DNA of 64,000 nucleotides, taken from Natrarchaeobius oligotrophus. Lineage in GTDB: Archaea > Halobacteriota > Halobacteria > Halobacteriales > Natrialbaceae. The stretch lies in contig NZ_REFZ01000016.1 in assembly GCF_003841465.1 (NCBI RefSeq), forward strand, positions 1 through 64,000, read 5' to 3'. The position numbers were made by a program, and so were the translations under genes. The notes below the pieces were generated by a model. The model saw nothing but the letters and a program-made list of their open reading frames with translations, searched no databases and was not told where the DNA came from. Shown here in pieces: positions 43,706 through 54,059 of this stretch. The first letter of the stretch is position 1. Every line of letters begins with the position of its first letter.

Positions 43706-44688
43706 TCGAGGCGTTTCACCCCCTCGCCCGTGAGCGCGGCCCGGAACGCGTTTTCACAGCCCGGCGTGAACGAGAGTGCGGTTTCGGTCTCCGGCGTCGG
43801 ATCGAGGGCGACGATGCAGCCGCCGCCGCCCGCGCCCGTCAGCTTCGCGCCCAGCGCGTCGGCGTCACGGGCCGCCCAGACCATCGCGTCGAGCGACCGC
43901 GAGGAGACGCCGAGCGCCGACAGCAGCCCGTGGTTGAAGTTCATCAACCGCCCGACCTCCTCGAGGTCGCCGGCAGCGAGCGCGTCTTCGCCGTTTCTGA
44001 CGACGTCCCCGATGGCCTCGACCGTGTCTGCTGCGAACTCGTACTGCTCGCGCAGGCCGCGAACGCCGGCGACGAGCTCGCCCGTGTCCCCGGCGCCGCC
44101 GTCGAACCCGATCACGATCGGCAGGTCGGGCGACTCGAGCGACCGACAGTCGTCGCCCTCGACGCGGACCGCGCCGCCGGTCGCAGAGCAGAACGTGTCC
44201 GCGCGCGAGGCCTGGCCCTCCTGGACATCGTACTCCGTGCGGTAGGCGCGCTCCGCCAGCTCGTCCGGCTCGAGCGTGGTGCCGAGTGCGCGCGTCCCGG
44301 CGTCGATCGCGGCGACGGCGACCGCCGCCGAGGAACCGAGGCCGGCGCCGAGCGGGATGTCGCTTTCGATCGTCACGTCGAAGCCGACCTCGTCGTCGCC
44401 GGTCACGTCCCGGACCTGCTCGATCGCGCTGTCGACGTACTGGGTTGCCGCCGTCAGCAGCGACTCGGAGACGTTTACGTCCGGCCGGTCGTCCGTCGTC
44501 GCGCCGTACTCGACCGTGAATCCGTCCAGGCTGAGGTCCTCGGCGTGGACGCGCAGCCTGCCGTCGTCGCGCCGTTCGACGCCCACCCGCGCCCGCCGCT
44601 CGATCGCACACGGCACGGCGGGCTCGCCGTAGACCACCGCGTGCTCTCCGAACAGGTACACCTTGCCGGGAGCGCTCGAGAGTGTCAT
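43702..44688 (-). CDS. mvk: Mevalonate kinase
   Basis: A 328-residue GHMP kinase. APGKVYLFGEHAVVYGEPAV is at the N-terminus, PLGAGLGSSAAVAVA (about 110-124) is the ATP loop, and KLTGAGGGGCIVAL (about 283-296) is the third GHMP motif. It phosphorylates mevalonate as the first committed step to archaeal isoprenoids. It is the first gene of a pair with ipk. The fni/idi2 gene that often follows in archaea is absent here. Confidence 0.95.
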   Translation of the reverse strand: MTLSSAPGKVYLFGEHAVVYGEPAVPCAIERRARVGVERRDDGRLRVHAEDLSLDGFTVEYGATTDDRPDVNVSESLLTAATQYVDSAIEQVRDVTGDDEVGFDVTIESDIPLGAGLGSSAAVAVAAIDAGTRALGTTLEPDELAERAYRTEYDVQEGQASRADTFCSATGGAVRVEGDDCRSLESPDLPIVIGFDGGAGDTGELVAGVRGLREQYEFAADTVEAIGDVVRNGEDALAAGDLEEVGRLMNFNHGLLSALGVSSRSLDAMVWAARDADALGAKLTGAGGGGCIVALDPTPETETALSFTPGCENAFRAALTGEGVKRLE

Positions 44689-44788
44689 AGCCGGCCGTTC
44701 GCACGACGACGGTTAATAGCTGTCTTCTCGCGGCGGATCGCGACGCCGTGTAGTCGGACTTATGCCGGTGACGTCCGAATCCGGCCGT

Positions 44789-45718
44789 ATGTCCCTCGTC
44801 TTGCCGAGCGAACTCGTGGTCGACCGTTTTCTGCCGACCGTCCGGGCGATGCTCGCGATCCGTTTGGCCGATCGGGGCATGACCCAACAGGAGATCGCTG
44901 CAAATCTCGGCGTGACCCAGGCCGCGGTGAGCAAGTACGTAAGCGGAGACGGCGGGGGCGACGATCGGTTTCGCGACGATCCCGAGACCGTCGCGACCGT
45001 CGAGCGCATCGCGGACGGCCTCTCGACCGGGGAGATGGACGGCTACGACGCGCTGGCCGAACTCCTCTCGCTCGTACACAGCCTCGAGGACCGCGGCCCC
45101 ATCTGCGAGCTCCACGAGGAGGCGATGCCCGAACTCAGGGGACTCGGCTGTGACCTCTGCGTTCGCGGGCTCGACTCGGACGTCAGGGCCGAACGCGACG
45201 TGCTCGCGGACGTCCGGACGGCCGCTCGAACGCTCGCGTCGACGCCGGCGATGGCCGAGATCGTCCCCAACGTCGGCACCAACGTCGGAATGGCGCTGCC
45301 GGACGCCCGCGACGAGACCGACGTCGCCGCCGTTCCCGGCCGGATCTACGCGATGAGCGGCCGGATCGAGATTCCCGCCAATCCCGAGTTCGGCGCGTCC
45401 CAACACGTCGCGACGGCCGTTCTCGCCGCCCGCGACGTCGACCCCGACGTTCGGGCTGCGATCAACGTCGCGACGGACGAGGCGTTGCTCGAGGCGGCTC
45501 GATCGATCGGAATCGACCCGCTCGAGTTCGACGCCGACTACGAGGATCGTCGCGAACACCTCGAGAACCGGTTTCGCGACCGCGGCCGCGTTCCGCGCGT
45601 GGCCTACCACCGCGGTGCGTTCGGCATCGAACCGACGACGTACGTGTTCGGACCCGCCGCCAGCGACGCGGCGGAGCTGATCGTCGAGTTACTCGACGGT
45701 CCGGCCGCCAAGCGGTGA
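44789..45718 (+). CDS. thiR: HTH/ThiN-domain thiamine regulator
   Basis: A 309-residue protein from ATG 44789 (SLVLPSELVVDRFLP); an upstream ATG at 44762 would add nine residues. Residues about 12-60 form a helix-turn-helix (DRGMTQQEIAANLGVTQAAVSKYV). A linker with PICELHEEAMPELRGLGCDLC follows, then a ThiN domain (about 145-305; NVGTNVGMALPDA, GRIYAMSGRIEIPANPEFGASQHVA). This is the architecture of archaeal ThiR, a repressor of thiamine genes that senses thiamine phosphate. Divergent from mvk. Confidence 0.88.
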   Translation: MSLVLPSELVVDRFLPTVRAMLAIRLADRGMTQQEIAANLGVTQAAVSKYVSGDGGGDDRFRDDPETVATVERIADGLSTGEMDGYDALAELLSLVHSLEDRGPICELHEEAMPELRGLGCDLCVRGLDSDVRAERDVLADVRTAARTLASTPAMAEIVPNVGTNVGMALPDARDETDVAAVPGRIYAMSGRIEIPANPEFGASQHVATAVLAARDVDPDVRAAINVATDEALLEAARSIGIDPLEFDADYEDRREHLENRFRDRGRVPRVAYHRGAFGIEPTTYVFGPAASDAAELIVELLDGPAAKR

Positions 45719-45859
45719 GCGCGGACGTTCGCCGATCGTCTCGTCGGAGCACTACCACCGTTCGAGAATCGCGTTAATTAGAACGCTCGCGTCGACCGTC
45801 CGGACCGCCGGAACCGCCAGAATCATATTTCGAATTCGATTACGGTCTCGTATCCGTTA

Positions 45860-47065
45860 ATGTCCGTCCCGCGCGGTCCGTCGATCGCGGTCGTCGCCGT
45901 CCTGGGAGTCGTCGCTTTCGGCGTCGCGGGTGCCGCTCTCGTCGGCGTCCTCGAGAGCGATCCCGATGCGGAGGCGCTGGTCACCGACGTGATCGACGAC
46001 GACGGCGGCGTCGATACCGTTCGCGCCACCGAGATTTCGACCCACGAGCTGTACGACGTCGACGAAGACGAGCCCCGCGTGCTCACGACGAAGGCGGAGA
46101 TCGAAGTGCGGCCACCGGATCATCGACGCACGACGGTGATCTCGAGCACCGGACCGGAGATCGACGCCGGCGACGTGACGGTCGTCAACGGCTCGACGCG
46201 AACCCACTACTTCGCCGACAGCGAGCGGATGATGGTCGACGACGAGAGCGACTGGGAGGCGATCCAGCACTCGCCGGAGACGCTGTTCGAGTCGTTCGAC
46301 GTCGAGTACGTCGGCACCGACGACGTCGACGGTCGGGAGGCCCACGTCGTCGAGATCGAGCCGGCGACCGACGCTGCCGCGATCGACGGCGTGAGCATCC
46401 TCGTCGGCGAGACGGAGTACGTGCTGGGAGCGGACGCGAACGCGGACGCGTCGAACGCGAGTCGGACGACGACGTGGTGGATAGACGTCGAGGCCGGATT
46501 CCCGATCAAAGAGCGAATCGTCACCGAACACGAGAACCCCCGCGAGCACGTTCTCCAGCGCGAGCGGACCGTCCGAACGGTCACCTACGAGAACGTTCGG
46601 TTCGACGAGCCGATCCCCGACGAGCGGTTCGCGTTCGACCCGCCGGACGGAACCGAGATCTACGAACCCGCCGAATCCTTCGACGTCTCGACGTTCGCGG
46701 AGGCCGACGACGCCGTTCCGTTTCCGATCGCGGAGCCGACGCCACCGGACGGGTTCGAACTCGAGCTGGTGACGGCGAACGAGTTCGAGGGTGATTCGAC
46801 CGTACAGTTTCTCTACCGGGACGGCGACGACCTCGAGGACGACTCGCTGCTGGGACGAATCACGGAACGACCGCCGGCGTACGATCCCGAGGACGTTCGG
46901 GAGGAGGGCGTCGGCGACGTCGACGGCTCGCTCGTCTCGACGTCGATGGGAACGACGCTCGTCTGGCACTGCGGGGACGTCCGGTACGAACTGACGCCGG
47001 ACGTCGACGGCGACGGGGAGGCCCTCGCGGTCGCGGTGGCCGAGTCGACGGGCTGTCCGCCGTGA
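45860..47065 (+). CDS. LolA/DUF2092-like exported protein
   Basis: A 401-residue protein with an uncleaved or cleavable N-terminal hydrophobic segment (about 8-31). The body is built from beta strands: YFADSERMMVDDESDW, VEYVGTDDVDGREAHVVEIEP, TTTWWIDVEAGFPIKERIVTEH, FDEPIPDERFAFDPPDG. These match LolA-like lipoprotein-carrier folds common in haloarchaea. The C-terminal ~120 residues form an extra domain. It probably acts outside the membrane; ligand unknown. Confidence 0.75.
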   Translation: MSVPRGPSIAVVAVLGVVAFGVAGAALVGVLESDPDAEALVTDVIDDDGGVDTVRATEISTHELYDVDEDEPRVLTTKAEIEVRPPDHRRTTVISSTGPEIDAGDVTVVNGSTRTHYFADSERMMVDDESDWEAIQHSPETLFESFDVEYVGTDDVDGREAHVVEIEPATDAAAIDGVSILVGETEYVLGADANADASNASRTTTWWIDVEAGFPIKERIVTEHENPREHVLQRERTVRTVTYENVRFDEPIPDERFAFDPPDGTEIYEPAESFDVSTFAEADDAVPFPIAEPTPPDGFELELVTANEFEGDSTVQFLYRDGDDLEDDSLLGRITERPPAYDPEDVREEGVGDVDGSLVSTSMGTTLVWHCGDVRYELTPDVDGDGEALAVAVAESTGCPP

Positions 47066-47168
47066 TCGGGTCGGAGTTTGCGTCTCGAGGCGTTCGGTCG
47101 GCGTTTCCGCGGACGCGATTCGCCCGGATCGGCGTCCGGACGAACGATCACCGTCGCTCGAGCGGGGT

Positions 47169-47294
47169 TCAAAACAGCGCGAGGAGCAGTCGAAGCGGGA
47201 TGCCGATCGCGAATATCGCGATCAGTGCGGCCGTCGCGAGCAACACGACCGGCGGCAGTATCCCCTCTTCGAACTCGAACAGGATGTCGACCAT
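47169..47294 (-). CDS. Very small membrane protein
   Basis: A 41-residue protein, MVDILFEFEEGILPP followed by one membrane segment. It lies downstream of rpsB on the same strand with a 92-bp gap. Comparable tiny membrane proteins are, to my recollection, annotated next to rpsB in related genomes. Function unknown. Confidence 0.6.
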   Translation of the reverse strand: MVDILFEFEEGILPPVVLLATAALIAIFAIGIPLRLLLALF

Positions 47295-47386
47295 GGAACC
47301 GATTTTTCGAGCGAAGACGTAACTCCTTCGCTTCGAGACGTCCCGAATCGAACGGTCCGCGAAAACGAGCGCTCCGAAATACGCGA

Positions 47387-48211
47387 TCAGACGCCGCTTT
47401 CGAAGTCCTCGAGCGAGTACGCGGGTTCGGCACCGCGGCGGTCGAGGACCTCGTTGGCGAGCAGCCAGTAGACGACCGACAGCGCCTTGCGCCCCTTGTT
47501 GTTCGTGGGGACGACGAGGTCGACGTTGCTGAGCTGGTTGTTCGAGTCGCACATCGCGATCACCGGGATACCGACGGTGATCGCCTCCTTGACGGCCTGG
47601 GCGTCGCCGATCGGGTCAGTGACGACGACGACGTCGGGTTCGATGTAGCCGTCATACTTCGGGTTCGTCAGCGTTCCCGGGATGAACCGGCCGGTGCGCG
47701 CGCGAGCGCCGACGGCTTCAGCGAACTTCTCGGCCGGGAAGCGACCGTACTGGCGGCTCGAGGTGACGAGAATCTGTTCGGGTGCGTAGTTCGAGAGGAA
47801 GTCCGCGGCGGTGCGGATGCGTCCGTCGGTCTTCGAGACGTCGAGGACGTAGAGACCGTCGGTTCGGACGCGGTGGATGAACCGCTCCATGTCCGCGGTC
47901 TTTTGCTGGGTGCCGATGTGAACCCCGGCACCGAGGTAGTCCTCGACCGGGATGAGGAGGTCCGCCTCCTCGTCGGACATCACGTCGTCGTCGAGTGCGG
48001 GGCCGGCGTTTTCGGCCTCCGCTTCGGTTTCCTCGGTCGCTGGTTCTGCGTCGGCGTCGGCCGCTCCGGCCGACTCCTCTGTGGACTGTTCGTCGACTGG
48101 CTCGACGTCCTCGTCGGGTTCGGAGGCGGGACCGGCCCCTTCGGCCGGTTCCTCCTCGATCTCCTCTTCGGCGGCGTCGAGCCCTTCCTGGGTTGCGTCG
48201 TTGTCTGTCAT
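47387..48211 (-). CDS. rpsB: Ribosomal protein uS2
   Basis: A 274-residue S2. A ~75-residue Glu/Asp-rich haloarchaeal extension precedes the S2 body: [62 protein letters not shown]. The start at ATG 48211 overlaps the enolase stop by 4 nt. Small-subunit component. Confidence 0.96.
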   Translation of the reverse strand: MTDNDATQEGLDAAEEEIEEEPAEGAGPASEPDEDVEPVDEQSTEESAGAADADAEPATEETEAEAENAGPALDDDVMSDEEADLLIPVEDYLGAGVHIGTQQKTADMERFIHRVRTDGLYVLDVSKTDGRIRTAADFLSNYAPEQILVTSSRQYGRFPAEKFAEAVGARARTGRFIPGTLTNPKYDGYIEPDVVVVTDPIGDAQAVKEAITVGIPVIAMCDSNNQLSNVDLVVPTNNKGRKALSVVYWLLANEVLDRRGAEPAYSLEDFESGV

Positions 48212-49419
48212 GTCGCGTCGTCTGCGATTCTGATGAGCTCGTTGAGCTTTGCGGTTCGCTCGCCGCCGACGGCGCCCGTCTTGATGAACGGGACGTCGGT
48301 CGCTACGGCGAGGTGTGCGATAGTCGCGTCTTCGGTTTCGCCCGAGCGGTGAGAGACGATCGACTCGTAGCCGTTCGCCGTCGCGAGTTCGATCGCGTCG
48401 AAGGCGTCGGTCAGCGTCCCGATCTGGTTGGGCTTGATCAGGATGCTGTTTGCCGCTCCGACGTCGATTCCCTCCGCGAGTCGGTCCGTGTTGGTGACGA
48501 ACAGGTCGTCGCCACAGATCAGCGCCGCGCTGTCGACCACGTCCGTCAGTTCGGCGAACGCGTCGTAGTCGTTCTCGTCGAGGGGATCCTCGACGTAGAC
48601 GAGATCGTACTCGTCGACGAGATCCGCGATGTAGTCGATCTGTTCGTCGGTGTCGCGGCTGATACCCGCCGATTCGTACTCGTACGTTTCCGAGTCGGCG
48701 TCGTACATCTCGGCGGCCGCGACGTCGAGTCCGAACCGGATCTCGAAGCCGACCTCGTCTTCGACCAGCGAAACGGCCTCGTCGACGATCTCGAAGGCGG
48801 TCTCGTCGTCGATCGAGGGGGCCCACGCGCCTTCGTCGCCCTTGCCGCTCGGAACCCCGCGTTCGGCGAGCAGATCCGAGACGGCCGCGTGGACGGCCGC
48901 GTTCGCGAAGACGGCGTCTTCGACGTTCGGCGCGCCGACGGGCGCGGCGAGAAACTCCTGGATGTCGGTCGCGTCCGCGGCGTGTTCGCCGCCGCCGACG
49001 ACGTTTCCGAGCGGGATCGGGAAGTTCTCGCCCCGGAACGTTCCGCCCAGGTGCTGAAACAGCGGTGCACCGAGGACGTCGGCTCCGGCCTTGGCGGCGG
49101 CCATCGAGATGGCGACCGCGCTGTTGGCACCGATCTTCGAGAAGTCGTTCGTCCCGTCGGCGGCCCGCAAGATCGCGTCGACCTCGCGCTGGTTGCCGGC
49201 GTAGGCTTCGCCGACGAGGCGCGGAACCGCGTGTTCGCGAGCCGCGGCGATCGCCTCGCCCGGCGGTCGCTCGATGGCCTCGTACTCGCCGGTGCTCGCC
49301 CCGCTGGGCGCTGCGGCGCGGCCGAAACCGCCGCTTTCGGTCACGACGTCGGCCTCGACGGTCGGATTTCCGCGCGAGTCGAGGATTCGCCTGAGCCGAA
49401 CGTCGGTGATGAGCGTCAT
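48208..49419 (-). CDS. eno: Enolase
   Basis: A 403-residue enolase. [12 protein letters not shown] is at the N-terminus, [10 protein letters not shown] is the substrate loop (about 198-207), [15 protein letters not shown] carries a metal ligand, [17 protein letters not shown] the catalytic Lys, and [17 protein letters not shown] follows. It interconverts 2-phosphoglycerate and phosphoenolpyruvate. It is embedded in the ribosomal/RNAP operon as in most euryarchaea, 2 nt after rpoK. Confidence 0.97.
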   Translation of the reverse strand: MTLITDVRLRRILDSRGNPTVEADVVTESGGFGRAAAPSGASTGEYEAIERPPGEAIAAAREHAVPRLVGEAYAGNQREVDAILRAADGTNDFSKIGANSAVAISMAAAKAGADVLGAPLFQHLGGTFRGENFPIPLGNVVGGGEHAADATDIQEFLAAPVGAPNVEDAVFANAAVHAAVSDLLAERGVPSGKGDEGAWAPSIDDETAFEIVDEAVSLVEDEVGFEIRFGLDVAAAEMYDADSETYEYESAGISRDTDEQIDYIADLVDEYDLVYVEDPLDENDYDAFAELTDVVDSAALICGDDLFVTNTDRLAEGIDVGAANSILIKPNQIGTLTDAFDAIELATANGYESIVSHRSGETEDATIAHLAVATDVPFIKTGAVGGERTAKLNELIRIADDAT

Positions 49420-49421
49420 CC

Positions 49422-49601
49422 TCAGTTCTCACCCCGTTTGACGGTGAAGGGTAACACGCCGGCGTCGTACTCTTCGGCGGCGATCAGGATCGGCTGGGTC
49501 TGATCGGTTTCGATCAGTACCGGCGCGCCGTACGACACCTGGAGCGCTCGCGCGCCGAGAATCCGTGCCTTCTCGTAGCGGTTGTGGTGTTGCTGTTGCA
49601 T
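49422..49601 (-). CDS. rpoK: RNA polymerase subunit K (Rpo6)
   Basis: A 59-residue subunit, [25 protein letters not shown], the archaeal homologue of RPB6/omega. The start at ATG 49601 follows the rpoN stop by one base. It helps assemble the RNA polymerase clamp. Confidence 0.95.
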   Translation of the reverse strand: MQQQHHNRYEKARILGARALQVSYGAPVLIETDQTQPILIAAEEYDAGVLPFTVKRGEN

Positions 49602-49602
49602 A

Positions 49603-49797
49603 TTACTGGTACGGAGAGACGACGTCGACCAGGTCGGTGTGACTGACGAGCATGCGCCGACAGCAGTAGCGGTCGACGCCGAGTTCGTCGAGCACCTGCT
49701 GTGGGTCCTCGTCCCCCTCGTTCGCTCGTTCGTCGAACTCTTCCCAGTGTTCGCCGACGACGTTACCACAGGTGAAACACCGAACCGGTACCATCAT
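49603..49797 (-). CDS. rpoN: RNA polymerase subunit N (Rpo10)
   Basis: A 64-residue subunit with the RPB10 signature PVRCFTCGN and the pair CCRRML, together a four-Cys zinc site. The start may be either of two adjacent ATGs (49797 or 49794). Confidence 0.95.
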   Translation of the reverse strand: MMVPVRCFTCGNVVGEHWEEFDERANEGDEDPQQVLDELGVDRYCCRRMLVSHTDLVDVVSPYQ

Positions 49798-49809
49798 ACC
49801 TGCATCACC

Positions 49810-50208
49810 TCAGCGGTACGATTTCTGGTAGCGAGCCCGAGCGCCCGGGCCGCCCCACTTTTTCGGTTCGGACTGGCGAACGTCGTTGACCAGCAGCGAA
49901 CGGTCGAACTCCATGTACGCATCGCGGAGTTCGGCGTCGTTGGTGTGCTGGACGATGCCGCGGGCGATGGCGGTGCGGACGGCGTCAGCCTGTCCGCTGA
50001 TGCCGCCACCCTCGACGCGGACGTCGATGTCCATCTCGCTGCGAAGCTCCTCGCCGGCGATGCGAAACGGCTCGAGCATCTTCAGCCGGGACATCTCCGG
50101 TTCGATCAGTTCGACCGGCTTGGAGTTGATGCGAACGCGGCCCTCGCCCTCGCTGACGGTCGCGCGGGCGACGGCGGTCTTTTTCTTTCCGCTCGTGTTC
50201 GTTACCAT
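49810..50208 (-). CDS. rpsI: Ribosomal protein uS9
   Basis: A 132-residue S9. [28 protein letters not shown] and the basic C-terminal [17 protein letters not shown] reach the decoding site. Its start overlaps rplM by 7 nt. Confidence 0.96.
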   Translation of the reverse strand: MVTNTSGKKKTAVARATVSEGEGRVRINSKPVELIEPEMSRLKMLEPFRIAGEELRSEMDIDVRVEGGGISGQADAVRTAIARGIVQHTNDAELRDAYMEFDRSLLVNDVRQSEPKKWGGPGARARYQKSYR

Positions 50209-50651
50209 GTGACGTTAGCACCGAGTTGTTCGGAAACTTCGCCCAGGTGGACGAAGCGAATGTTCGAGAGTCGATCCAGCGACGTGTCCGCGAGGATTTC
50301 GGCCTCGCGGCCGTCGTCGTCCTCGTAGGGGTTGCCGACGTAGACGCGGACGTTTTCGAACGCCTCGCGACCGCGGGGCTTCTTGTACGGAAGCATTCCG
50401 CGGACGGAGCGCTTGAAGATCGTGTCCGGTCGCTTCGGGTAGTACGGACCGCTGTCCGATCCGAGCTGGAGTCGCTTCCGGTACGTCTCGAAGACGTCCT
50501 CTTTGTCGCCGGTAATGACGGCGTCTTCGGCGTTGACGATGGCGACGCGTTCGCCGGCGAGTGCGCGCTGGGCGACCTCGCTTGCGACGCGTCCGAGGAT
50601 GCAGTCGCGGGCGTCGACGACGACGTCGGCGTCGAACTCGGCGACGCTCAT
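50202..50651 (-). CDS. rplM: Ribosomal protein uL13
   Basis: A 149-residue L13. [46 protein letters not shown]. It overlaps L18e by 4 nt in the same operon. Confidence 0.96.
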   Translation of the reverse strand: MSVAEFDADVVVDARDCILGRVASEVAQRALAGERVAIVNAEDAVITGDKEDVFETYRKRLQLGSDSGPYYPKRPDTIFKRSVRGMLPYKKPRGREAFENVRVYVGNPYEDDDGREAEILADTSLDRLSNIRFVHLGEVSEQLGANVTW

Positions 50652-51001
50652 CGAATCACCCGGACGTTGGATCCTTCTGGGTTCTCTTCGAGCGCTTGCT
50701 CGAGCGATACGGGTTCGCCGACCTGTTCGATCTTCGTCTCCGCCGAGGACGAAAAGTCGACGGCCGCGACGGTGACGTTCTTCTGTAGTGCGCCGGAGCC
50801 CAGCACCTTGCCGGGAACGACGACTGTCTCTTCTTCGCGTGCGTACCGCTCGATGCGGCCCAGGTTCACCTCTGCGTGGGTGCGCCGGGGCTTTTCGAGT
50901 CGATCCGCAACGTCGCGCCAGACGTCGGCGTCCGCTTTGCGGGACGTCGACTTCAGCTCGGCGATGAGATCGTTGAGCCTCGGGTTAGTCTTGCTACTCA
51001 T
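50648..51001 (-). CDS. rpl18e: Ribosomal protein eL18
   Basis: A 117-residue L18e. [46 protein letters not shown]. It is the first gene of the L18e-L13-S9-RpoN-RpoK-eno-S2 run and follows tRNA-Leu(CAG). Confidence 0.95.
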   Translation of the reverse strand: MSSKTNPRLNDLIAELKSTSRKADADVWRDVADRLEKPRRTHAEVNLGRIERYAREEETVVVPGKVLGSGALQKNVTVAAVDFSSSAETKIEQVGEPVSLEQALEENPEGSNVRVIR

Positions 51002-51085
51002 TGATGTCCTCCAAATACTGCAACTGCTCGCGCTCGAGAACGCACCGCGTCTCGAGCGACGGTGGAATCGGTCCGAGAGAAGCCG

Positions 51086-51108
51086 TGCAGGGAGCAGGAT
51101 TTGAACCT
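51086..51108 (-). repeat. Duplicated 3' end of tRNA-Leu (relic)
   Basis: These 23 bp are identical to 51212-51234, the 3' acceptor strand plus part of the T-arm of tRNA-Leu(CAG). No 5' tRNA half accompanies it. The 103 bp between the copies contain no gene. It looks like an attachment relic or local slippage. Confidence 0.8.
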
Positions 51109-51211
51109 CCGGGAGGCGGTCGGTCTCGCGGGTGCTCGACCGCTGCGACTCCCGTGGCTCAAATCTGTCTGTTCCATTTTTACGGCTCTTCCGTCGGCCG
51201 AGCCGGAAAAA

Positions 51212-51296
51212 TGCAGGGAGCAGGATTTGAACCTGCGGACTCCTACGAGACAGCGCCCTGAACGCTGCGCCGTTGGCCAGACTTGGCTATCCCTGC
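51212..51296 (-). tRNA. tRNA-Leu(CAG)
   Basis: 85 nt. Acceptor GCAGGGA/TCCCTGC, anticodon loop TTCAGGG (anticodon CAG), a long variable arm as expected for Leu, and T-arm GCAGG-TTCAAAT-CCTGC. It lies between rpoD and rpl18e. Confidence 0.95.
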
Positions 51297-51427
51297 TCGC
51301 ACTTCCCTCTATCCGTCGCCCCTTCAAACCCCTTTCGATTCCAGTGGCCGATCCGCCGCCGGTCTCGTCGCTCGCGGCGTCAGCGTACGGATCGCGCGGG
51401 TCGGGTAGGGGGCGTCGGGTCATTGTC

Positions 51428-52177
51428 CTACAACTGTACTGCGTCTTCGAGTTCGGTCGCGCGGGCCGCCAGCGTGTCGGCGGCTCGCGTGACCAGCTCC
51501 TCGACGGTGAACGAACCGTCGGTCTCGACGTGGAAGACGAAGGCGTTCGGGACGTCCTCGACTTCCAGTTCCTTGCCCGGATAGCGCGTCGTGAGGTCGT
51601 GGTCGAACTCCTCGGTCGTGACGAGTTCGCCGTCGATCTCGACGACGCCGCGGACGATGTGGCTCTCGGGCTCTTCGAACTCGGGGGCGTCGCCGACGAC
51701 CTCGACGCGCTGGAGATGTCGGTAGCCGACGGCCACGCCGCCCTGGTGTTTGGCGTGACCTTTGCCACGCTCGAGAACGGCGTCCGCTTCCGCCTCGAGT
51801 CGCTGGCCGTCTTTGAGTTCGATGATCGGGACGTTCTCGTCCGCGGGCTGGACGAGCGGTTCGCTCGAGACGAGATCGCCGGAGTAGGCGGTTCTCGGCC
51901 CTTCGACGTCGATCGAGAGCGTGACGGTTTCGTCCTCGCCGAACTCGCCCTCGGGCGGGGTCGAAAGCGGAACGAGACCCAGTCGAAGTGCGAGTTGCTC
52001 GTCGAACATGACCGACGAGTTCTCGACGAATCGAACGGTGTCGATCGCCATCGTCGGGACGTCGGCGATCATCGCTCGCCGGATGCCGTTGGCGAACGCG
52101 GGCGTTACGCCTCGGACGAGAAACCGCGCCTCGCGGTCGTCCCGTTCGACGAACTCGACGTCGTACGCGTCTGTCAT
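51428..52177 (-). CDS. rpoD: RNA polymerase subunit D (Rpo3)
   Basis: A 249-residue subunit of the alpha/RPB3 family. [24 protein letters not shown] is at the N-terminus and a middle domain separates the dimerisation halves. The cysteines of the Fe-S/zinc domain are missing, as in other haloarchaea. It assembles RNA polymerase with subunits L, N and P. Confidence 0.95.
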   Translation of the reverse strand: MTDAYDVEFVERDDREARFLVRGVTPAFANGIRRAMIADVPTMAIDTVRFVENSSVMFDEQLALRLGLVPLSTPPEGEFGEDETVTLSIDVEGPRTAYSGDLVSSEPLVQPADENVPIIELKDGQRLEAEADAVLERGKGHAKHQGGVAVGYRHLQRVEVVGDAPEFEEPESHIVRGVVEIDGELVTTEEFDHDLTTRYPGKELEVEDVPNAFVFHVETDGSFTVEELVTRAADTLAARATELEDAVQL

Positions 52178-52181
52178 GGAT

Positions 52182-52571
52182 CTAGTAGCCGCCCTTGCCT
52201 TTGGGTGCGCGCGATCCGTCGTGCGGGATCGGAGTCACGTCCTCGATTCGGCCGATTTCGATACCGGATCGGGCGAGCGCACGGATCGTCGCCTGCGCGC
52301 CCGGTCCGGGGGACTTCTGGAGGTTTCCGCCGGGGCCGCGCACGCGAACGTGCAGGCCCGTGATGCCGGCGGCTTTGACCTCCTCGGCGACGGACTCGGC
52401 CATCTGCATGGCCGCGTACGGCGACGCCTCGTCGCGGTTTTGCTTGACGGCCGTCCCGCCTGAGGACTTCGCGATCGTCTCCGACCCCGTCAGGTCGGTG
52501 ACGGTCATGATGGTGTTGTTGAACGATGCGTGCACGTGGGCGATTCCCCACTTATCGTCGTCTTGGCTCAT
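52182..52571 (-). CDS. rpsK: Ribosomal protein uS11
   Basis: A 129-residue S11. [40 protein letters not shown]-terminal APKGKGGY. It lies 4 nt before rpoD. Confidence 0.96.
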   Translation of the reverse strand: MSQDDDKWGIAHVHASFNNTIMTVTDLTGSETIAKSSGGTAVKQNRDEASPYAAMQMAESVAEEVKAAGITGLHVRVRGPGGNLQKSPGPGAQATIRALARSGIEIGRIEDVTPIPHDGSRAPKGKGGY

Positions 52572-52572
52572 G

Positions 52573-53094
52573 TTACTGACCCTCCGCGCGTTCCGGATGT
52601 AGTTCGTCCGCGAGCGGGCTGTTCTCGTCGAACGCGACGAGGTCCTCCTCGTCGACGTCGACGACGTACGAGGGGATGCGGTGGCGCTGGCCGCCGATCA
52701 CGACGTGGCCGTGCGTGATGAACTGGCGAGCCTGCTGGGTCGTGTTCGCGAGACCCTTGCGGTAGACGACCGTCTGTAGCCGTCGCTCGAGAACGTCCTC
52801 GATCTCGAGCGAGAGGACGTCGCCGAGTTCGTCCGCCTCGTCGAGGATGCCGACGCGCTTGAGCCGACCGAGGAACTCCCCGGATCGGCGGACGACGGTC
52901 TCATCGCCCTGTGGCTGGCCGAGCAGCTCTCGGGCCTCGCGTCGGTACGAACGGAGCTCGGACTGTGCACGCCAGAGCTCCTCTTTGTTCTTCAGCCCGT
53001 AGCGGTCGACCAGCGAGTGCTCGGAGGCGATTCGCTCGCCCTGGTACGGGTGGTTCGGCGTCTCGTACTGTTTGGTGTCGGTGCCCAGTGGCAT
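52573..53094 (-). CDS. rpsD: Ribosomal protein uS4
   Basis: A 173-residue S4. The S4 RNA-binding domain is visible as [14 protein letters not shown] and [14 protein letters not shown] (about 105-135). The basic N-terminus is typical of the archaeal form. It shares one base with the S13 stop. Confidence 0.96.
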   Translation of the reverse strand: MPLGTDTKQYETPNHPYQGERIASEHSLVDRYGLKNKEELWRAQSELRSYRREARELLGQPQGDETVVRRSGEFLGRLKRVGILDEADELGDVLSLEIEDVLERRLQTVVYRKGLANTTQQARQFITHGHVVIGGQRHRIPSYVVDVDEEDLVAFDENSPLADELHPERAEGQ

Positions 53095-53606
53095 TACTCG
53101 TCATCCTCCTCGGCGGCTTCCTCGGCCTCCTCGCGGATCTCCTCGACGTTGACGCCGATGGTGCCCTCCGTTCGACCGGTGGACTTGGTCCGCTGGCCGC
53201 GGACCTTCTGGCCGCGCTTGTGGCGGACGCCCTTGTACGAGTCGATCATCTTCATCCGGTTGATGTCGTGTTGACGGGTCAACTGGAGATCGTTCCCGAT
53301 CTCGTGGGTCGTTTCGCCGGTGTAGAAGTCGTGCTGGCGGTTGTTGAGCCAGTCGGGCACTTCGTCGGCGTAGTTCTCTACGAGCGTGACGACCTCGTCG
53401 ATGACGTCGTCGTCGAGTGCACCGAACGTCGCCGTTCGATCCACGCCGGCCTCGTCGGCGATGATCCGGGCGGTCCGTCGACCGATCCCGTTCATCTCCG
53501 AGAGCGAGCGCTCGACGGACTTCGTCCCGTCGAGGTCGGTCTGACCGATCCGGACGAAGTATCGAAGGTCGTCGTCCTGTTGTTCTTGAGGTTCTTCCTC
53601 GCTCAT
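53094..53606 (-). CDS. rpsM: Ribosomal protein uS13
   Basis: A 170-residue S13 from ATG 53606. [58 protein letters not shown]. It has a Glu-rich C-terminal tail as in halophiles. First gene of S13-S4-S11-RpoD. Confidence 0.96.
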   Translation of the reverse strand: MSEEEPQEQQDDDLRYFVRIGQTDLDGTKSVERSLSEMNGIGRRTARIIADEAGVDRTATFGALDDDVIDEVVTLVENYADEVPDWLNNRQHDFYTGETTHEIGNDLQLTRQHDINRMKMIDSYKGVRHKRGQKVRGQRTKSTGRTEGTIGVNVEEIREEAEEAAEEDDE

Positions 53607-53681
53607 GATGTGGTGTATGTGTGTCTGGTCTGCGCGCGTTGCAAATCGTGGCCGGCACAATCGCCGGCCTCGAGTATCCGA

Positions 53682-53764
53682 CGTCGTGGCGGGGATTCGA
53701 ACCCCGGAGGCTTGACGCCACATGGTTAGCAACCATGCGCCTTGGGCCGCTTGGCTACCACGAC
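53682..53764 (-). tRNA. tRNA-Ser(GCT)
   Basis: 83 nt. Acceptor GTCGTGG/CCACGAC, anticodon arm CATGG-TTGCTAA-CCATG (anticodon GCT), long variable arm and T-arm CGGGG-TTCGAAT-CCCCG. Discriminator G. It lies upstream of the S13 operon. Confidence 0.95.
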
Positions 53765-54059
53765 ACCGTGTCTCTATCGTCGCCCTTCCGGACTCGGGGA
53801 CCGCATCCCCTACACGTATCGCACCAGAACCTACCCCCGTCGGGTACTTAAGCGCAACGAAACGCCCGAACTGTCGAGCGAATCGGACCGATCGCGACGG
53901 GCACGCTGGACCGCGATTTTCGACCGCCGTCGGCGGAACCGATTCCGCCGGTCGGCGCTCGATCGGAGACCGCAGCCGTCGATCCGCCCCTTCGTACGGC
54001 CGGCGATCACGACTGGACGGCGACAGTGTATTATCGATCGACCAACTAACGCGTCGTAG

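Noticed and set aside
41870-44245. Open frame of 791 codons on the plus strand
   Set aside because: It runs antisense to the Tat lipoprotein, isopentenyl phosphate kinase and mevalonate kinase genes and is Arg-rich, a G+C-driven shadow.
43865-45610. Open frame of 581 codons on the minus strand
   Set aside because: It crosses the mvk/thiR divergent region, is antisense to thiR and out of frame with mvk, and has extreme Arg content.
47387-49432. Long minus-strand extension upstream of rpsB through enolase
   Set aside because: The rpsB start at 48211 fits the S2 family and overlaps the enolase stop, and the extension is the enolase gene in a wrong frame.
51109-51211. A second, degenerate tRNA between the tRNA-Leu 3' copies
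   Set aside because: T-arm-like words occur (GGCTCAAATC) but no acceptor or anticodon arm can be paired.
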